Positions 37,410 through 50,345 of a stretch of DNA of 64,000 nucleotides are shown piece after piece; the first letter of the stretch is position 1; the number at the start of each line of letters is the position of its first letter. A program made the translations under genes and the position numbers. This stretch comes from Phalacrocorax aristotelis (taxonomy: Eukaryota; Chordata; Aves; Suliformes; Phalacrocoracidae), in the NCBI RefSeq assembly GCF_949628215.1, contig NC_134278.1, positions 42,985,191 to 43,049,190 on the forward strand, written 5' to 3'. The notes beneath the pieces were generated by a model. That model was given only the letters and a program-made list of their open reading frames with translations. It did no database searches and had not been told where the DNA came from.

Positions 37410-40400
37410 GGGCTAGGACAACAGTGCTGCAGCACACATTTTTAGAAATAGAAATAGTTAGAAATATTTACTAGTATGAGAAATAAATAATTTTTGTCCA
37501 ATTGTAAAAAAAGCTCATGTACTGACTGGTGCTACTCTACCCACATTAGCTAGATCCATGTTAACAAGGTGAACATGGCACAGACTTGTGCAGTGGTGCT
37601 CAATCATGAATACAAATTTCTTAAAGGCCTTGTGAATATTCATCCCTACATGTTTCTGGAACCATATACTCTTCTAAAAACACTGTCTTTGCTTTAGACA
37701 AAAATATTAGAAAAAAAAATTCTATCTTTGAAGACTGTTTATTATCTTGTCTTTGAAAACAATTTTCACTAAAGCCATCACAGTTACAAAAATAGTAAAT
37801 GACTGTATTCATACCATCTTCTAAAGTTGTCAGATATAACCATTACAGACATTTTTGCACCCCAAGTCAAATTAAGAATGAGAATTTTGGATCACCTTGG
37901 CTAATATTTGCATACCTGGCCAGCTCTACTATTAGTGAAAAGAAGAACATTCAAAACCAAAATTAAGCAAAGAGCAAACTAGTTGCTTTGACACTCTAAC
38001 TTAAATATCATTCTTGTTCTCTCCACTGACTCTAAAGTCAGTAGATAAGCCAAGCTAAAAGACTTTTTTCCCAGAAATCTGTCATCATGATGCTTAACTG
38101 AAACACCTCTGGAAGACTAAATAGTGCCTATGACAACTTTCCTTCCTGCATAAGAAATTTTTGAGTTTTGTTTGAACTTAGTTCTTAATAATTTGTTTAT
38201 GGAGTGACTCATATTAGCTGGCATACAGACAAATGCCCAGTTCCTGAGATTTAATTTTTGCTGTCAAACCACTGGTATGCACAAGAAATAACAGTACGTT
38301 TATTTTTTTTTTATTTATAGTAAAACGAAAATTTTATTCAATACAGAATTATTTACATTTAACTAAAAATGTTTAAAAATGTGTAAATGTCACTGCCATC
38401 TCTCTTCTTAATTTTGATGTTAAAATCTTATCTTTAGGAGATTCATATAGCTCTTTTTCTCTTCTTTTTCTCAAGTACACAATATTGTCTGCTACTAAAA
38501 AAGAAAAGCTAGATGGTTGATCCAGCTGTTAAATCATATCTACAATGTATCATAAAGAGCCAAAAGATATAAAACAAGAATCTAATTGACCAATACTTGG
38601 GTAGTGTGTGACATTATGTAGCTGTTTTAGCTGGTTTTGTAACATCACAGAAATCTATAACTTCATACTTCATGAGTCAGAATCAATAAACCTACCATTA
38701 CAGACTCCAAAATCAATCTTGCCTTACATGTTCCCCCCCTTTACTTCCTCCTCTTTTCCTTCCACTTCCCAACAAAACAAAACAAAATACTGTGAGAATT
38801 TATACTCTTTCGAGCTAAGAAAAACAGAATAATTAGGAATTTGGGTTCTTTGGGCAAAATCACTTACCATTGTCTTCATGTCTGACTGTTGAAACAAACA
38901 CTCCAGAGCCAGCACCTTCACCCAAGCTGGTATTCCACTATAGCCACAGTCTGTCATTCCTCTCTAATTTTTTTTAGGTTATTGTGACTTAAGTTTAACA
39001 TTACCAGCCCTAGACTGTAATGTCTGCAGTTCCTCTGTTCTTCTTTCCTACAACTCGTTTTAGAATCCTGATCTCCAATATTGTGATTATATCTTAGTCA
39101 TCCTACTGTACTTTTTACCTCACCAGTTCAGGACTCTAACCTTGTAGGCACTATACTTCATCTACTTACCTCCTTAACCATGTATCCAGATGTCTTAAAG
39201 CCTCTACCATATAAATGTCATTGATCTTCCCCAGGAATTTCATAGGCTCAGTCATTGAAAAAACAATGTAGGTCACTGCTGTCGTTCTAAAAATGTTACT
39301 ACAGAAGCTGTGTCATGAGAATAATTTGTGTAACGTCTCTTTGACCTTGTAGCACATGTTAGATGATTTGAAATCTTTATCCTTTCAGGATGGAGGAGTA
39401 AGCTCCTTCAGATATCCTACAGAGAAAGAGGACGTTCATGGGTAGAGCATCCCCGGATCTTTGCAAGTCCAAGAAATCATTTACCTCCATATTCTTAAGA
39501 TTTGTCCTAGTCATCAGAGAAAAAGGGAAAGAAAAAAGAATGTGAATATTACCAACATTTAAAAGACTAAACTAATGGTAAAAACTGCCCCTATGTTCCT
39601 TTCATAGGGGGTTTTGTTGTTCATTCAGTGCAAATCTAGTTATTTTGTTGCCAGTGACTTGTCTTACCATTTACATGTCTGAAGAAGTCATCTCCAAGGA
39701 AGTACAAGAACCATACATGAAAAGAGCTTTAATGGGTATAAGTATAGTAAAAAAAAATAACCTGTTTGAATATGATAGACCAAAATCTCAAAAGCAGACA
39801 AGAAAGGTGATATCAGCTTTGATTTGGTTTATTTATAAAGTATGTAATTTCAGTATTCTGGACCAAGGCAATTCTGCTAATAGAACTAAGATTTTATCTT
39901 GTGAAATGAATATACAAATAGTATGTTTTGTACATCAGATAGCTCCTGGCACTAACTGAACCCCAACAATCTGAATACTAATCTCTTCTGAGCACAGATT
40001 TCCTGTATTTTCCTCATTATTTATTTATATTTCCAAATAGCCCAGACACCACTTAGGATGTGGTTTAATAACCCTGGCTCATACTGTTGAGCTATTAGTG
40101 CTCTTGTAGAAAGCATTTTTTTGGCATTTATTTTGCTGTGTCAACCCACTGGAGCACTTAACAAAGGTTGGTAAATGAGAAGTTCGAGAAGGGAAGGGGA
40201 ACAGTTAGCAGGTGTCATGCATTTGCAGCGCTGTACTTGCTACACTGAACATGTAATCTGAGAAAGATATTGGCATAAAATGGCAGAGAAGAATCAAAAG
40301 CTTATGATGTAGGGCACCATTATTTTTTCTTGGCATTTTTTTCATAGGTTCTGGCATCATTTTTGCCCATTTATGGGAAGGGCAAGGCAGTTCCTCTACG

Positions 40401-42821
40401 CAAGATTCCATGCCATCCTTAATTGGCTTCTCTGATCTTTCTGAAAAGGGGATGTGGATTCTTTCCAAGATTAATAACTGTGCATCTGTTAGTATAACAG
40501 TGAGGCAGATTTGTGATCAATAGACCTACACATGTATCTGAAGAGATCAGTGGCACTGAATTAATCTAATCATGTAATTACAAAAAATGGGCCATTCTGC
40601 GAGTCATCTGCGTCTCTCTATTTTGATGATACTTGATTCTGCTATGGTATTTTAAATGCTCAAAGTATTGCTATTTCCTCTCCTCTACTCGCCTCTCCTC
40701 AGCAGGAACTTTCTCCACAACTCTTTCTCAACAAGAAAGCTCAACTGATGAAAGATCAGTGTTAAATCATTACTGCCTATAGCTGAAAAGACAATCGACA
40801 TAAAATTTTAGATAATTTAATGAATTTTTGAAAAGCTCTGTCCTGTTTGACAGAAAGATTATCTTGATAATGGCTCCATCTCTTATAATTTCTGGATTGA
40901 CTCACTTCCCTTCCTTTAACTGTCCACCAATAATAGTACTGGAGTTGCTACACAGATACCTAAAGTCAAAACAATATTGACAAAAGTTTCTGATGTGTTT
41001 TCAGCTTTGTCTATTGTGACAACATCTGAAAACAAGAGGAAATATGACTTCAGTCAAATTAAATGAATGATATCTAATTATTTGCAATGGAACACAGAGG
41101 AGAACTTGGACCAACCAGTCCCCACTATACCACAAGCAGGTTCTCTAACCACTTTGGAAGCTCTTCACATTATAGAACATTTTTAGTATAGATCGTGTTT
41201 GTTCTATTTTTAGTTGTGCTATCAAATGCTGGTAACGCAAGCACAGAAAAGGAAGGAACAGTGTAAAAGTATACATTTTAACAGCAGTGTGTATAACAAT
41301 ATTAACTTTAAAAACTGACCAGAAGGCTTGATCTCTTATGTATGATACTATGGTCTCTATGCAGATAAAATTGCCACTGAAGAACACTGTCCTGAGAAAC
41401 AACTGCAGCGAACTTCACATCTAACTCACACCTGTACTACCATTTGGTGTGAATCATTCTTTTCTTGCACAGGAGAGGAAAGTGCGGTCAATAAGGTAAG
41501 GTTTTAACCTAATTCTGTAGGGATGAACTATTTCTCTATATGGGATTAAAAAGCTGAGCTCAAAAAGAATGAAAGGATCTTGTAGATCTCAGTATTTCCC
41601 CTTCACACCATAACACAAACCATCACCAGCGTTTGTCACCAACCTTCAATAACTTTAGATCTTTTTCCACTCTGTTAGGAATGTGAGGAGAAAGTCTCTG
41701 AAAACACATCTTCAACCTTACATGCATGTAGTAACAGCAATGAACCAACTTGGCCACGCAATAGGTATTTTGTTTCTTTCAGGAGGCCTATAGGCTTTGT
41801 GAAAAAGTGATCATCATCTCACTTTGCACAGAAGGAAGAGGTAATTATGTTTTTCAAGCAGTGAATGCAAGAGAAACCACATACGTATATGAATTCTGAC
41901 GTTCCTTGTGAGTTATTTTGGCCATGGAAAAGGGTAAATTTAGACCCAAATGAACATGCTATGCCACTAATAGTGACTTATCTGCTTGTAAGAAACAATA
42001 ATAATTCAAAGGAGGTGAACAACAGGTCACACTGAGCATCCTGAAGTTGTTACCACTAATTAAATAATAGTATTAACTAGAGGTAATTGTCAAATTAGAA
42101 AAAGGTAAACCCACTGACAAAACACCGATAAGAAAAGGGTCAATGAGATAGATAAAGCTGAATTATAAGGGAGTTGTTTGGGGTTTTCTCCAGTACTACA
42201 CAGGGCGCCTTCTCAATAAAGGCTAATCTTTATCATCTTTTCACAACACAAGGAGTCTTTTATTATTAAGCCAGCTCTACTGATACCTTGTACCAAGGTT
42301 TGATTAAGCCTTAACTGCTTTCAAGAACAGCAAGCATTTGGCCTCTATGCATTGGTTTTTTGACCCTTTGTGGTGGCCTGCTTTTAACTGATAACCACAG
42401 TTCTTCAGAGCAGTGTACCCATTTTCTTGTGTTTGGGGAAGAATCTTGATGAGAGTGAAGTTTCAACACTTCTCCCTGAGGACCCGGCTTTTTCAAAATG
42501 TAAGTTTTAATGCTTCACACGTTGCCCCTGGCAGGACGTTTTCTAAGCAAAACGTCAAGATTTGCAATATGAAAACAGTTTCCCACCTATTGAAAATGCA
42601 GTGGTGACGACATGAAAAATGTTTCACTTGTCACAGAAATCATATAGAGATTCTCTTTGCCAGTGGTAGGTTCAGATTTGTAAGCATGTGAGTAACTGCT
42701 GCTGACCTTCCCTAGTCTGCTCAAGAACTTAAAGGTCAGCATGGGTTTATGTGCTATACAGAGTAGCTGACACCTACCAAGGTAACCATAGTGACTTATT
42801 TTTCACTTAATGCCTACAACT

Positions 42822-42855
42822 TGTACACTCTTTCTTCTTTTTTTTTTTTTTTCAG
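42822..42855 (+). promoter_or_regulatory. Strong 3' splice-site look-alike
   Basis: A long polypyrimidine run (CTCTTTCTTC then 15 T) ends in CAG at 42853-42855. After it comes AACAGTATCCCTGCTCAAC and a possible donor GGGAG|GTGTTA near 42921. By sequence it would make a good acceptor. The open frame beyond it is short and unrecognised, so it is more likely chance or a non-coding exon than a coding gene. Confidence 0.2.
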
Positions 42856-44333
42856 AACAGTATCCCTGCTCAACTTGAGGAAACGAGGAATGGACTCTTT
42901 ATCTGAGTCTCATCTGGGAGGTGTTAATATTTTTGTTCTTCCCCCTGCATCATTTTGTCAAATGAGCCATTAAAATGACATGCAAGAGCTTGAAGTTAGA
43001 AGTGCTCTAAATTATGTATGTTCAGTGATACTGCTCTACACAGCTGCCTGGGAGATATGAGCTTGATTTCACATCCCAATTTCATATTCCTGCCCAATTA
43101 AACAGAAAACCTATGAATAGTAACTAGTAATTAATAACCCTCTCCAACTTGTCATCTCCCTCAATCCCTGAGAGAGATACTGCTTTCCCCATCAGCACAA
43201 TAGAAATTGTAAGTAAATAACAATACAGTTGTGGATGGTATTATCTTTTCTGTGGTGTTCCCCAACAGCAAGTTATTGTCTGAAGTCTAAGAAAAACCTC
43301 CGACCATAAAATGGGTTAATGTGTCCTCCTCCGCTCACCTTGGTAGGAGCCCCCTTAGGTCTGAAGAGCTATTTTAGAAGAAAACTCTACATATTTTTCC
43401 CCAAGGAAGCAGGTTTTGTGGGCCATTTATAAGAATGAGAAAGCAGGTTTTGATCTGTCTCATTGATCTGTCCATTCTGAAGTTCCAGTATTAGATATTG
43501 GTCGTGAGCAGCAATGCCTGTGGTATCCTGCAACTATGCAACTAGGTCATTGTGGGAGAAACTCTATTCCAGAATATAAAACAGACCCAGAATAAACTCA
43601 ACATTTCCTGTCCCTCTGGAAAGGTAAGATCAAAACTGCAAATATGTCACTGTCTGCCCTGCATTTCTGGAGGCCACCAAATCCAAAGGAAAGTTTGAAT
43701 TTGTATTGCTAATTCACTACCAAATACCTTGTGACATTGAATGATTATTCTTCATAAATAAATGTAAGCATAATTGAACATTGTAACATGATTATTACTT
43801 TTTTTTAAAGAAAAAAACCCCTTTGTTTTACATATAAATAGATAGAGATTGTTATATATATTGGTTTTCATATATAAATATTTATTCATGTGTATACAGA
43901 TCATAGGATGCTGGTTTATGTTATCATTGCCTGCCCCACAACTGAATTTTCAATAGATTTCTCTGCTGAACATTTTGAGCCATATACTACTGGGATTCCG
44001 TATGTATACAGCAGTCTGCCAATGCATAGTGGATTATAAATCTGGGAATTTAATAAGAGCATCATGAAATTACAGGAAATATTTCATGAGAAAGATTCAC
44101 TTTTTAAGAACAACACCATGCCCACAATATTTTACAGTTTTGTGAAAATGGTGATTTAAGTATGAAAATACATCATGCTGTAACATTTTGAACAATTCTG
44201 ATTGTGAAAAGAAAATGAGTCGAACAGATAATCCTACATTTAGCAATAATATATAGGTTTTTGGCAAAAATTGGAGCAAAGAAAAAGTGTACCTTTAAGA
44301 ATATTTATCAATTCTGTCTTATTTTTCATTACA

Positions 44334-44510
44334 AGGTCACAAAGTGCTTTATAAACATCAATTAAATCATGCTTGTCTCCTCATCTACTTCAAAGGAGTA
44401 AACTGAAGTTCAGAGAGATTAAAATGTTTCTCTAAAACAAAATAGTAAATCATTGGAAGAGCTGAAAAAAGAATTCAAGAGTTTGGATGAGAAGACTGTA
44501 TTATGCAAAA
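44334..44510 (+). mobile_element. MIR-like SINE relic
   Basis: Reads AAAGTGCTTTATAAACATCA, ATTAAATCATGC, TCCTCATCTACTTCAAAGGA, GTAAACTGAAGTTCAGAGAG, ATTAAAATGTTTC, then AATCATTGGAAGAGCTG and GAATTCAAGAGTTTGGATGA. This matches in order the sauropsid MIR layout: 'gcactttacaaacatcaatta', 'cctcat', 'aaactgaggc-cagagaggttaa', a 'tggcagagctgggaatagaaccc' tail. It is plus-oriented, highly diverged and inactive. Boundaries are approximate. Confidence 0.6.
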
Positions 44511-45123
44511 TTTTCATAATGAAATAAAAAATGTCTTAAATATCAAGGAGATTGTTTGTTATAGATATGTAATTGGATCCAGTCTAGTGAAACAACATTT
44601 ACATGCTAGTGGGAACAAAATTTATCTTTGTGATGGAAGTATTCAAATCATATTTGGGACCGTTTTTCAGTAATAAGATGCCTGTTTGTGAGTGAAAATA
44701 GATTCTTGAAAATTGTTTGTACATCAAAGAACAAATGAGAATTTATGGGGGTTTATATCCATATCTAGGTATGTGTTTGCCAATATATTTATATTTTTAT
44801 ATACGTATAGGCAATAAAATCATGTTATTAAAACTACAAATACAGGAAGAACAATGGGACTGAAAATATTACCAGACAATGACAATTTTCATGCAAAACT
44901 ACACAAAATCAAAATGGCAGATTTAATCCATCTCTAATCCTGATCATGAACCCGAAGACAGAAACCAATAAGCTGCATCACTTCAACTGAAAACTTCTTT
45001 CCGTTTTCAGATATGTGAGCAGTTGTTTTGTTCTAGCTATGATTTCTTTCTAGAAAGAGCATCAGTTCTGTAAGCAATGTCAAGTAATGGCCAAAACTAA
45101 AACAATGAGATATATTTAGGATA

Positions 45124-45129
45124 TTTATT
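45124..45129 (-). promoter_or_regulatory. Candidate polyadenylation signal AATAAA
   Basis: TTTATT on the plus strand is AATAAA on the minus strand, about 555 nt downstream of the TGA of the terminal exon at 45684-45938. I found no closer canonical AATAAA or ATTAAA on that strand. AATAAA is frequent by chance in AT-rich DNA, so its use is inferred only from position. Confidence 0.35.
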
Positions 45130-45683
45130 ATTTTCTATACTGACAGCAGTAAGATCCACTGAAACCTTTGGTGAACCTAAATCTAAGGTTTCAGCATTTC
45201 ACAAGGTTTGTGATGTTTTTGTTCTTGGAGATTTGTTTGGCTATATTATATCTGGCACTAGCTGGTGAACAACTAACAACATAGCACAGTGGTGACTGCA
45301 CAACGCTGTCTCTGTTCTCACTGTGAGCTGGGCAAAGATTCCTGTTTTATGTATCCTTAACAATTCGTTATAGCAGTGGAAAAAATCTACTGAACTTGTC
45401 ACACTCTGACAACAAAAATAATATTAATCAAGAAACGTTTCCGTCTTGTTACTTTTGGAAAGTTATCTGAGAAGTTAGATGTGTAAAGCAGACGTCTTGG
45501 TGAGTGTGTGAGCTTATCTCATCGAGGCCTCCCAGAGTCAGCTCAGCACCCAAGTGTCAGTGGCCTTAGCTGCAGATACTGGGTAAGGATTTCAGTGTGT
45601 CATATTGCAATCTCCCTTACACCTTGTCATTTCTGTCTTTCACACGTTTTGCTTGTTTGATATCTTAGTAAAATTTCAGCTTC

Positions 45684-45938
45684 TCAGGCAGCTGCCAGCT
45701 GCTGCTGCAGTACGGCTGGCACCTCCAGCCTGAGCCCACCATAGTCAATGAAAAGTGTCTCATTGATTTCATCAGGACCTGGATCAAGGGTTTTGTGTGG
45801 ATCAAAGCTCAATTGAGACTGTCTCCTGTAATACTCCCAGTAAATTCTTCTGCCATACTCTTGGTCAGATAGCAAGCTTAAAATCAAATTCCTGCTTGCC
45901 AGACCCAAACAGCTGAACACAAGCCATTTCTGATCCAC
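45684..45938 (-). CDS. Candidate terminal coding exon of an unidentified gene
   Basis: On the minus strand a 3' splice site TTACTGACTTTTGCAG ends at 45939. It is followed by 84 open codons in phase 0 starting Val-Asp-Gln-Lys-Trp and a TGA stop at 45686-45684. The peptide has real-protein character: a hydrophobic start (VFSCLGLASRNLILSLLSD), a Tyr/Arg segment (YGRRIYWEYYRRQSQ), an acidic segment DPHKTLDPGPDEINETLF, then DYGGLRLEVPAVLQQQLAAA at the C-terminus. I see no catalytic motif and cannot name the family. Upstream exons should lie at higher coordinates on the same strand; none in the window is secure. If the acceptor is used, the exon belongs to a gene whose body is mostly to the right. 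The alternative is a fortuitous frame; the acceptor, length, codon character and neat stop argue against that. Confidence 0.5.
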   Translation of the reverse strand: MDQKWLVFSCLGLASRNLILSLLSDQEYGRRIYWEYYRRQSQLSFDPHKTLDPGPDEINETLFIDYGGLRLEVPAVLQQQLAAA

Positions 45939-47460
45939 CTGCAAAAGTCAGTAACATTACATTAGTAGGACAGGAGAATGAACAGATGTGTTGGTTTTTG
46001 GGGTTTTTTTGTTTCTTTGCTGCTGCCTGCAAGTCTTAGGCTATTTAATCAACTACTTATTACTACAGGTTATTTGATTATATCCAGAGGGAAAGGTTGG
46101 TATGTTCAAGGCTCTGAGGTGAGCCTTGTTCTACAGGAGGTAGGAAATGTAGTTATGTACACATGCATATATAATATGTTTTCTTTGACAGCCCTATTTG
46201 CAAAGAACGAGGAGGAAACTTTCTTTATAAGAGTGTATTGGGAATTCTTATTCTGAAATTTACTGTTTCTTTCATTTACGTGGGTAGGATTCATCTTGTC
46301 TAACATTCAGCCAGCTACAAGCTTAGCCACATCTCCTGGGTTTATCTATAGCCACAAAAAAAGAAAAGCAACACATCCAATTGTAAAGCAACTCAGGTAA
46401 GTGGAATGACTTACCCTTTAATGAACCCTGTCTTTCTGCATTAATTATAGTATCTAAATAATTAATTTTGTCTATACACATAGGTTCTCTGTCCCACTAT
46501 TAATTTTTTCTTCAAAAGACAAATAAGACCTATTCTGAAGACAAACTTCAATAAACCTGTGAAAGCATAAATTATGTATATGACTAAAGATATATGTAAA
46601 AATAAAATATATAATACATAAATATGTACATAGATGTGCAAATACACATAAATGTACATATACATAGATTTATATACATATATATACACATATTACACCC
46701 ATATGTCCTGTGTCTATATATGTGTGATCAGCTTTCTTAGACGTCTTTCTACAGGCATTCTGTTTCCCTAAATATCAGTAACTAATGTATTCACCTTTCC
46801 TTGTGGCCTCCTAGATATTTAATGCAGAAAATTACATCAGCGATTAAGAAACTAACATGATCAATTTGAATTTGTTTCCTTTTCTATTTTGTCTTCCTTA
46901 AAAAAAAAAACAAACCTCACATTTTATGTAGTGGTCTGCTTGTCACTGTGTTGTATTGTATTTAAAAAAATATTTAGAATCTCGGGAAATTTTCCCTTCA
47001 AATATCTGATATTCAGTACATTTTTTAAAAATATTTGCTTCTTTTTGTAGTGATGTTAACAGATAAAGTATCACTAGATTCATTTTGATGACATCTGTGC
47101 TCTTAAACAGCCGTAATAAGGGCTTAAAGTTCATCTTTTATTGAGAAAATTCTCATGACAGTGGAAGAAACAGCTCATTAGTAGGATGATAGAGAGGGAC
47201 AGTAAATGCACTGTAAAATAACAGTCATCTTTACTTTGAAATTTATATTAATTTTATAGCAGAGAAAATGATTCAATTGAGAATTATTTTATGCAGTGGT
47301 TTTTCATTTTCAGTTATGTATTTGAGTTAGATTTGAAGCTGACAAACCAAAGAGTTGCTGAGACACTGCAGAAAAATCTCCTGTAAACATATTTAATTTC
47401 AGTCTTGCATATTTTTTGGCTTGCATTTTTCCTCCAGATAAATGCTAACCTTTTACGAGA
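45939..47460. other. Non-coding stretch flanking the candidate exon
   Basis: If the exon call is right this is the last intron of that gene. It includes an AT-rich imperfect ATACAT/TATACA repeat at about 46595-46700. There are no other features I can support. Confidence 0.45.
46595..46700. repeat. Degenerate TA/CATA-rich low-complexity repeat
   Basis: Runs such as ATACATAAATATGTACATAG and TATACATATATATACACATA make an imperfect AT-rich array. The Tyr/Met/Ile-rich frame across it on the minus strand is an artefact. Confidence 0.8.
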
Positions 47461-48050
47461 TTGTTACCATTACCAGTAATTGTTAACAATAATATTGTTA
47501 ATACTAATTAGCAAAAATGCTCCTACACCCAGAGAGAGAATAGGCTAAGCTAAAAATACAGGCGAGGTGCTTGTTAGGAAGCTGATCAAACAAGCTTAAT
47601 TATGACCCCCAGATAAAGGGACTGCCATTAAGCCATTAAATTATCACAGATGAGACAGACTCTCAGTCACTGCCTGATGATAAATCACAGTGAACAACAG
47701 CAAGGAAATCAGAGCTTGAACTGCTAATCCTTTTGAGGTTTGTGATGAGCACCAGTTCCCCTACTGTTTTGCATCTATTTATATTGCACTCCGAACCCCC
47801 AAATGGCCTCTGCTTATCTGCAGCTCTAGATAATTTATACCTATTGGTGTGTCACCTCACAGCAGAGGCTGTTATCAGGAAAGAGGAGTTTTAGGAAATC
47901 TGATCCCTTGAAATGCTAATCCTCTGGAGATTACTGCGCATAAACGAGTTTTCTGTCATGATTTACTTTTGTTTATTGGTACCAGAGATTAGTGCTTTAC
48001 GATTGCCATTTCTGACAGCTACTTAGTTTGGGAATAAAGTGATCGTTTAA
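47461..48050. promoter_or_regulatory. Candidate conserved non-coding enhancer
   Basis: A roughly 590-bp stretch free of simple repeats, packed with developmental transcription-factor-type words. These are TAATTAG (47505-47511), TTAATTA (47596-47602), AGATAAAGG (47611-47619), CTTATCTG (47813-47820), two TAATCC sites (47725-47730 and 47917-47922) and TTGTTTATT (47969-47977). They fit homeodomain, GATA, OTX/PITX-type and forkhead factors respectively. A composite motif occurs twice (47703-47731 and 47893-47923). Even base composition and motif density resemble deeply conserved vertebrate CNEs. It lies about 1.5 kb from the candidate exon. Conservation itself cannot be seen from one sequence. Confidence 0.35.
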
Positions 48051-50345
48051 TGTGCAGGATTTTCACACATGAAGGTATCCTGAGTCTAGCAGTCAAAAGG
48101 CAAGATAGTATTTTTTATGTATATGTCACCTTTTAAAAAGGTTTGAAAATATTTCTGCTACCTGAAAGGCTAATCTTAAATGCTTCATTTCACATTTCTG
48201 TGAAATTTTAATCATGTGGGTGATCATAGTAACTCTGATGGGATATTCTTGTACTTAGATTCTAGGCGTCCTAAGCACTTTGCTGGATCAGGCCCCAGCA
48301 GTGAGGGGCTCTCTGGTTTCATTCAGCTATGATGTGTACTTTCTATGCTGAAAGGGTTACTGATGAAAAAGGATATATGATTAGGAATTTTATTCAAAAG
48401 CTTTTCCCCTATCTTAATGCTGTTGAACTGCTAAGAAATCTTACCTGTTAGCATTTGATGGGGTTATTTGGTTATTTGGCTGGTAGTTAATTGTTGTGCT
48501 TCTTAGCACTACAGATTATTCCTAAATGAATAACTACCAAAACCACCAAATTCAAATCTATTAGTGTAGCATAATGAAAGCTTGAACTGCAGGCACATAA
48601 TGTGGCAAAAAATAAGTGGACTAAACGCATAGTTGCTAAGTTTTCAATTTCCTTTTTTGTTGTTGTACTCAGGTTCAATAGTCAGACTGGATGAGATCAC
48701 ACCAAGTGACATGACTGATTACTAATTAGCCAAGAGTTCTGATGGTAGCTGTTGGTGGCAGCTACTGAGATACAGTACTATGTGTCAGGGAGATAAGGAA
48801 AGGCAAGAAATTAAGTTGACCTTGAGATTTCATTACATTTAATGTCACTTAATAGCACCTGATATTTTTAATCCTGGTTACATTCTCCTTACCAAATCCA
48901 TTCCCACTGGTAATCACGATTAAATAAATTAAAAAAAAAAAAAAAAAAGAGTTTCAGAACTTCTGCACTGCTTTCTCCTTTGGGAATGCTTCAGTATAAA
49001 AATGCATATGAGGGCAGCCTGGAGGGAAGGAAGTGGAGAAAGTAGTGCCCCCTATTTTCAAGGGTGACAGAGGGACTGTTTCATTACTTTAAAGTACACA
49101 TTATGTAATTTAGAGATTTTTTTTTTTCCTGGATCTCTTGGGTGAATGCAGTTAGTCAGCAATTCTGTTAACCTTCTCCAAAAGCATGGAAGTGAGGGTG
49201 GAAAATAAAGATGTTCTCAAAATAAAAACAAAATATGGACACACAGATAGGGAAGTAAGAATGCAGGTCAGATCTCTGAGTGCTTGTTTTTGTTGGATTT
49301 CAGAAAATTACATCTTTCTACACATGAAGGTTTCTGTGCAATTTCAATTCAAATATCATGCAGAGACAAAGTTTTCCTTAAAAATTTTTTAAATTCTGAA
49401 CATACTTCTAGTTCCTGAGAACAGAAACAAAGATAAGACCTTTTAGTTTCCTCTGTACATCTATCTGTGCATGTGTACTTGAATATCTGTCTGCACCCAT
49501 GGGTAGGTAAAGAAAACTTCTGGTAAACTTAAAGCAAGACATTTTTAGCTTTTGCCCAAGAATTTAGTCTAGATCTACCTAAAGATTTATGTACAGCTCT
49601 GGTGATAATTAGGATATGATGACAGAAGTATTGAAATCCTTCATTTTCTTTTTTCTGCTCAGTGCTCAAAATGGATGTACAGTTGTTGATCACTGTACAG
49701 ATAAAATATTATATTGAATGGAATAGTATGACAATTCCTACATTTTTATTTGGCAGAGAGGGATAATATTAATATGTTGTACTAGCTTTAGACTTAATTT
49801 TATTCATCTACAAATGCCTGCTTTTTTCTTTTGCATTAAGTCTTGCTTATTGTTTCTATAGGTTTTGCTTAAACTGTTTTCAACAGACATTAGAAAACAG
49901 GACAGCATGAATTTTCAGAAAGAATGTGCTCCGTATATTTTTAGAGATTAATTGGCAAATTCCTGACAATATAATTACCTTACAGTAATAAAACTGTAGA
50001 TCTTAAATTGCCTAAAGAAATGTCTGCTAGCTCTAGTTGTTCAGATACAATTTCAGAATGGTGTTATTTTTTGGAGATAGTTATTTCAACAGTGGACTAC
50101 AGCAGGGTTTGAAATATTCTGTTCAAATTAATATTAATAATGGCTGACAACAATGCATCTTCTTTTAAGTTTCACTTAGCTGAAATATTTAGTGAAGCAT
50201 ATAACCAGCTCCTTGTATTTATCAAAAAACCTGCCTCCAAACTGATCATCTCAGTTCATTTTCCTTGATACTTCAGCTTTCATGGGAATTTCTGTCCACT
50301 GGTTAAAAGTTCATTTGTCATTTTAAAGTAGAGAGGCTTCCCTGA
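48051..50345. other. Non-coding stretch, no gene seen
   Basis: No coding signal. A MITE-end-like GATCAGGCC is at 48285-48293 and an A18 run at 48931-48948. The rest is AT-rich. Confidence 0.5.
48931..48948. repeat. A18 homopolymer
   Basis: Eighteen A after TTAAATAAATT. This could be a retroposon tail, but nothing recognisable lies upstream. Confidence 0.9.

Larger units (their letters stand above)
35991..44333. other. AT-rich non-coding stretch, no gene seen
   Basis: About 8.3 kb with no convincing exon. It contains the Z-DNA-type tract at 37363-37409, an 8-bp hairpin CCCCTATG/CATAGGGG at 39588-39610, and a strong 3' splice-site look-alike ending at 42855. Frames of up to about 104 codons (for example 39645-39959) have no recognised domain. 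Confidence 0.5.

Noticed and set aside
39645..39959. 104-codon frame as a gene
   Set aside because: No domain, no splice sites or promoter, and a length expected by chance in a window of this size.
46462..46689. Tyr/Met/Ile-rich 75-codon minus-strand frame
   Set aside because: It is a translation of the TA/CATA low-complexity repeat.
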